Shown: piece after piece, positions 61,880 to 64,000 of the stretch
Layout: each line of letters begins with the position of its first letter
Position numbering within the stretch: the stretch's first letter is position 1
Source of the DNA: Glo-17 sp964637835
GTDB taxonomy: Bacteria > Krumholzibacteriota > Krumholzibacteriia > LZORAL124-64-63
Length of the DNA: 64,000 nucleotides
Direction of reading: 5' to 3'
Assembly: GCA_964637835.1 (NCBI GenBank)
Contig: CAZWYF010000008.1
Span: forward strand, 45,124 to 109,123
The notes under the pieces: model-generated
The model's database searches: none
What the model saw: only the letters and a program-made list of their open reading frames with translations
Told to the model about the DNA's origin: nothing
Translations under genes and position numbers: made by a program

Positions 61880-63397
61880 TCATGGTGGTCGGGGCGAGGT
61901 GCCGGGGACGTGTTCTGGCTCCCGCCGGTCATGCAACGCATGGTCCGGTCCGGCGGCAACCGCTGGCTGGAGGATGGGCGCCGGACGGCCCCGTTTCAGG
62001 CGGTCGTGGATGAACCGGTGGCAGCGGCCACAGAGCGTCACGAGATTCGCCGCCGCATTGGTTCCCCCGAGCTCCCGCGGGAGGATGTGATGGACCTCCA
62101 GGAACCGCGCCGAGCCGCACCCCGGCGCCCGGCAGCGGTGGCCGTCCCGCGCGAGGATCGCGGTCCGCCGGGCGGGAGAGAGGGGATGCCGATTCCGCCC
62201 CTCGTCATGGATGCGGGCATTCTCCACGACGGCCTCGGTCACCGCCTCGCTCACGGCCCGCCGCCCGCCCTGCGTGACGACCTCGGCGCGCTGGCAGTCC
62301 CGACACCGGTAGAGCACCACCGAATACGGCGATGGCATGACGACCACCGGATCGGCCGCCGCACCGTCCACCGCCCCGGGCGATGCAGCTTCTGCCCCTC
62401 CGGTCGCGGGACCGCCCGGGCCGGTCACTGTCGAGTCAGTGGTGCGGGCGCCGGTGGCCGCGCCATCCCGGCTGGCGCCGGCGGCCCGCGCGCGAGGCTG
62501 GGTCGCGAGCAGCTCGAGAGCAGCGAGGATGATCTCGCCACGCGATGACCCGGGCGCCACGACACGTTGTCGGGTCACCGATTCGAGGAGTGCCTCGAAC
62601 TGGGCCAGTTGCAGTGGCGAGAGCGTCAGCCCGACCTGGATCGGGACATCCGCGGCCGCCCGGCCGCCGGAGGAAGCCGGTTCCGACGACCCGGANNNNN
62701 NNNNNNNNNNNNNNNNNNNNNNNNNNNNNNNNNNNNNNNNNNNNNNNNNNNNNNNNNNNNNNNNNNNNNNNNNNNNNNNNNNNNNNNNNNNNNNNGCGGT
62801 CGGTACCGTCGGTTCGCCGGGCGCGGTCGGTGCCGTCGGTTCGCCTGGCAGCCCCCGTGCTACCGGCTCGCCGGGCTCAACCAGTGGTGTCGTCTCGCCT
62901 GGTAGTTCCGGCGCAAGATCCAGCTCGGGCTGGCTCGTGGCTCCAGGCAGGTCCGATGACGTGAGTCGGCGTGCCTGCTCCCGCGCCTGCTCCCGCGCCT
63001 CGCGGACCTCGGCAGCCAGTTCGCGGCGTCCGGCGGCACGGGCGCGGTCGAGCCAGCGCTGGATGCTGGCCGGGGTTGCGATCCGGGCCACGAGCTGTGC
63101 CTTGGTCCAGCCGATGTCGTCCGCGGCGACCGCCTTGCGGAGCGCCGGCAGCCGGTCGAGGTCCTGGGCGAGACGCTGGAACTGCCAGAAGCGGTTGTCG
63201 GAGAACCCGAGGGCCTCGCGAGCGTAGATCTGGAGCGATGCGTATCCAAGCTCGCGGTAGAGCTCGCGATGCATGACGTCGTGGAACCAGAGCAGGGCCT
63301 GGCGCCGGGCGCGTTCCTCGGCGAGTAGCGCCCGGCGGAGTTCTCCGTCGACCCGCTCGGCGGCGAGTCCGGGCTGGAATTCGAGCGTGCTGGTCAT
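61880..63397 (-). CDS. HNH endonuclease (DUF222-like), contains assembly gap
   Basis: About 505 residues with 100 N inside (62696-62795). The N-terminal helical region (RALLAEERARRQALLWFHDV, ELGYASLQIYAREALGFS) is of the type found in DUF222/HNH 13E12-like proteins. A Pro/Glu/Thr repeat linker follows, then a middle helical domain, and a C-terminal HNH nuclease: CRAPGCGSARFLEVHHILPR and NLVTLCGRCHRFIH, with zinc-binding CxxxC and CxxC pairs. Such genes are often multicopy and mobile-like. The gap lies in the repeat linker, and the frame holds only if the true gap is 1 modulo 3. Confidence 0.85.
   Translation of the reverse strand: MTSTLEFQPGLAAERVDGELRRALLAEERARRQALLWFHDVMHRELYRELGYASLQIYAREALGFSDNRFWQFQRLAQDLDRLPALRKAVAADDIGWTKAQLVARIATPASIQRWLDRARAAGRRELAAEVREAREQAREQARRLTSSDLPGATSQPELDLAPELPGETTPLVEPGEPVARGLPGEPTAPTAPGEPTVPTXXXXXXXXXXXXXXXXXXXXXXXXXXXXXXXXXXSGSSEPASSGGRAAADVPIQVGLTLSPLQLAQFEALLESVTRQRVVAPGSSRGEIILAALELLATQPRARAAGASRDGAATGARTTDSTVTGPGGPATGGAEAASPGAVDGAAADPVVVMPSPYSVVLYRCRDCQRAEVVTQGGRRAVSEAVTEAVVENARIHDEGRNRHPLSPARRTAILARDGHRCRAPGCGSARFLEVHHILPRELGGTNAAANLVTLCGRCHRFIHDRLKRGRPAPILQPAVAAGPDHALHDRREPEHVPGTSPRPP
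62696..62795. other. assembly gap (100 N) in the HNH gene linker
   Basis: Flanked on one side by 12-15-bp repeats; flanks not duplicated. Confidence 0.85.
62796..62880 (-). repeat. tandem repeat encoding the PGEPTAPTA linker
   Basis: GCGGTCGGTACCGTCGGTTC units (plus strand) give repeated GEPTAPT-like peptides in the HNH protein. Confidence 0.65.
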
Positions 63398-63432
63398 GGG
63401 CGAGACCGGCTTTCCGGGAGGAGGATGACGAA

Positions 63433-63460
63433 AATATAGCGAAAATCCTGTCCAGTGCAA
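63433..63460 (-). promoter_or_regulatory. HNH gene promoter (minus strand)
   Basis: Read on the minus strand: TTGCAC, 16 bases, TATATT, in the only strongly AT-rich patch of the window (63420-63560). Confidence 0.6.
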
Positions 63461-63494
63461 CCAGGAATTTCGATTTTCTTGCGACCGCTGAAGG

Positions 63495-63510
63495 GTGGTA
63501 TATAGACCAC
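63495..63510. promoter_or_regulatory. inverted repeat upstream of the HNH promoter
   Basis: GTGGT-N6-ACCAC, about 35 bases upstream of the -35: a possible operator. Confidence 0.3.
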
Positions 63511-63567
63511 AAGGTCGGTAAATCGGTTAAGTAATTATAAAATAGACACTTGGTCACTTGTGCCGGC

Positions 63568-63583
63568 GCAAGGCGCGCCTTGC
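63568..63583. other. 16-bp perfect palindrome
   Basis: GCAAGGCGCGCCTTGC at the edge of the AT-rich patch. Role unknown (operator or hairpin). Confidence 0.45.
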
Positions 63584-63639
63584 CGAATCGGCCGAGGGGA
63601 CCGCTGAATGCCTCGACGATCGCCGATCTCCGCGAAGAG

Positions 63640-64000
63640 TTGCGGGTTCCACGTTTCCCGGGTGCTCGCCCCCGCACTCCCGCACCCGCGCCCCGCCCGC
63701 CGCGGCCCCCGCGCCCCCCCGCGGCCCGCCGCGCATACCACTTCCCTGCGCCCACCGCGCCTCCCCACCGCGCCGCGCCGGCCCGTTGCATCGACTCGGC
63801 GGTCTTCTTCCTGCGCCCACCGCGCGCTCGCCCACCGCGCCTCCGCGCGCCCGGTCTCGTTGGCAGTCCAACCGCAGAAGTCGTTCCACGCCCACGCACC
63901 CGCCGCCCCACCAGAGCACCGCGCCCACCGCCCCGCGCACCCACCGCCCCGCGCACCCACCGCCGCCCGGCACCCATCGCCGCCCGGCACCCACCGCCCC
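63640..64000. repeat. low-complexity GC-rich repeats to the window end
   Basis: CGCCCACCGC-type short repeats, becoming 16-17-bp units (GCGCACCCACCGCCCC) after about 63.9 kb. The long frames here are compositional only; I see no real gene. Confidence 0.65.

Noticed and set aside
63535..63994. Overlapping 146-151-codon minus-strand frames at the window end
   Set aside because: Products are Gly/Arg/Ala repeats from a tandem array; no ribosome site, no homology features.

Overview
The window is GC-rich (by eye about 70 %) bacterial DNA from a diderm. It encodes an LptD-type outer-membrane protein, a Wzi-type outer-membrane barrel and secreted proteins ending in the FlgD-like/type IX secretion (T9SS type A) sorting domain (motif YPNPFNP or WPNPFNP). 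It also carries a PorX-type response regulator with a PglZ domain. Together these point to the FCB superphylum, most likely an uncultivated high-GC lineage such as Krumholzibacteriota or Eisenbacteria (inference). The 100-N gaps and a 55-base duplication at three of them suggest a draft or metagenome-assembled scaffold. I see no rRNA, tRNA, CRISPR array or insertion sequence.

Layout. 1-4.1 kb: a pair of M16 peptidases (active plus inactive partner). 4.1-8.0 kb: a small membrane protein, a Wzi-like barrel and a gamma-glutamyltransferase. 8.0-11.0 kb (minus): pyrF-pyrE-GT39-like membrane protein, with a promoter abutting that of serS. 11.1-15.2 kb: serS, a membrane histidine kinase and the PorX-like regulator. 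15.2-25.1 kb: housekeeping run tsaE-tsaB-rimI-accD-folC-ROK kinase-lptD-HU. 25.3-26.8 kb: a metallophosphatase/tetraheme cytochrome whose reading frame contains UGA exactly where I expect a cysteine, a selenoprotein candidate and the main finding. 26.7-36.3 kb: a DnaQ-like exonuclease, two zinc-ribbon proteins, two signalling proteins, a beta-propeller protein, a Fur-family regulator, alr and terB. 36.6-42.1 kb: a gingipain-like C25 peptidase with a T9SS tail and a small secreted protein.

42.4-50.3 kb is a tightly overlapping Mrp-type cation/proton antiporter operon (E, F, G, DUF4040, MbhE-like, B, C and three NuoL/M/N-like subunits plus one unknown small membrane protein). 50.4-64 kb is more mosaic: a GT4 glycosyltransferase, MarC, a DnaJ-type zinc-finger protein, an orphan chemoreceptor, an sfsA fragment, an MBL hydrolase, a methyltransferase, an FG-GAP protein with T9SS tail, a DUF2461 protein and an HNH endonuclease.

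How it fits together. The PorX-like regulator with its overlapping kinase, and the two T9SS-tailed proteins, are plausible parts of one secretion programme. LptD and Wzi serve the outer envelope. Sigma70-like promoters (TTGnnn, 16-18 bases, TAnnnT) are readable in front of several transcription units. Short GC-rich tandem-repeat arrays sit just after stop codons or inside linkers and signal peptides, and four of the seven gaps fall at or near such arrays.
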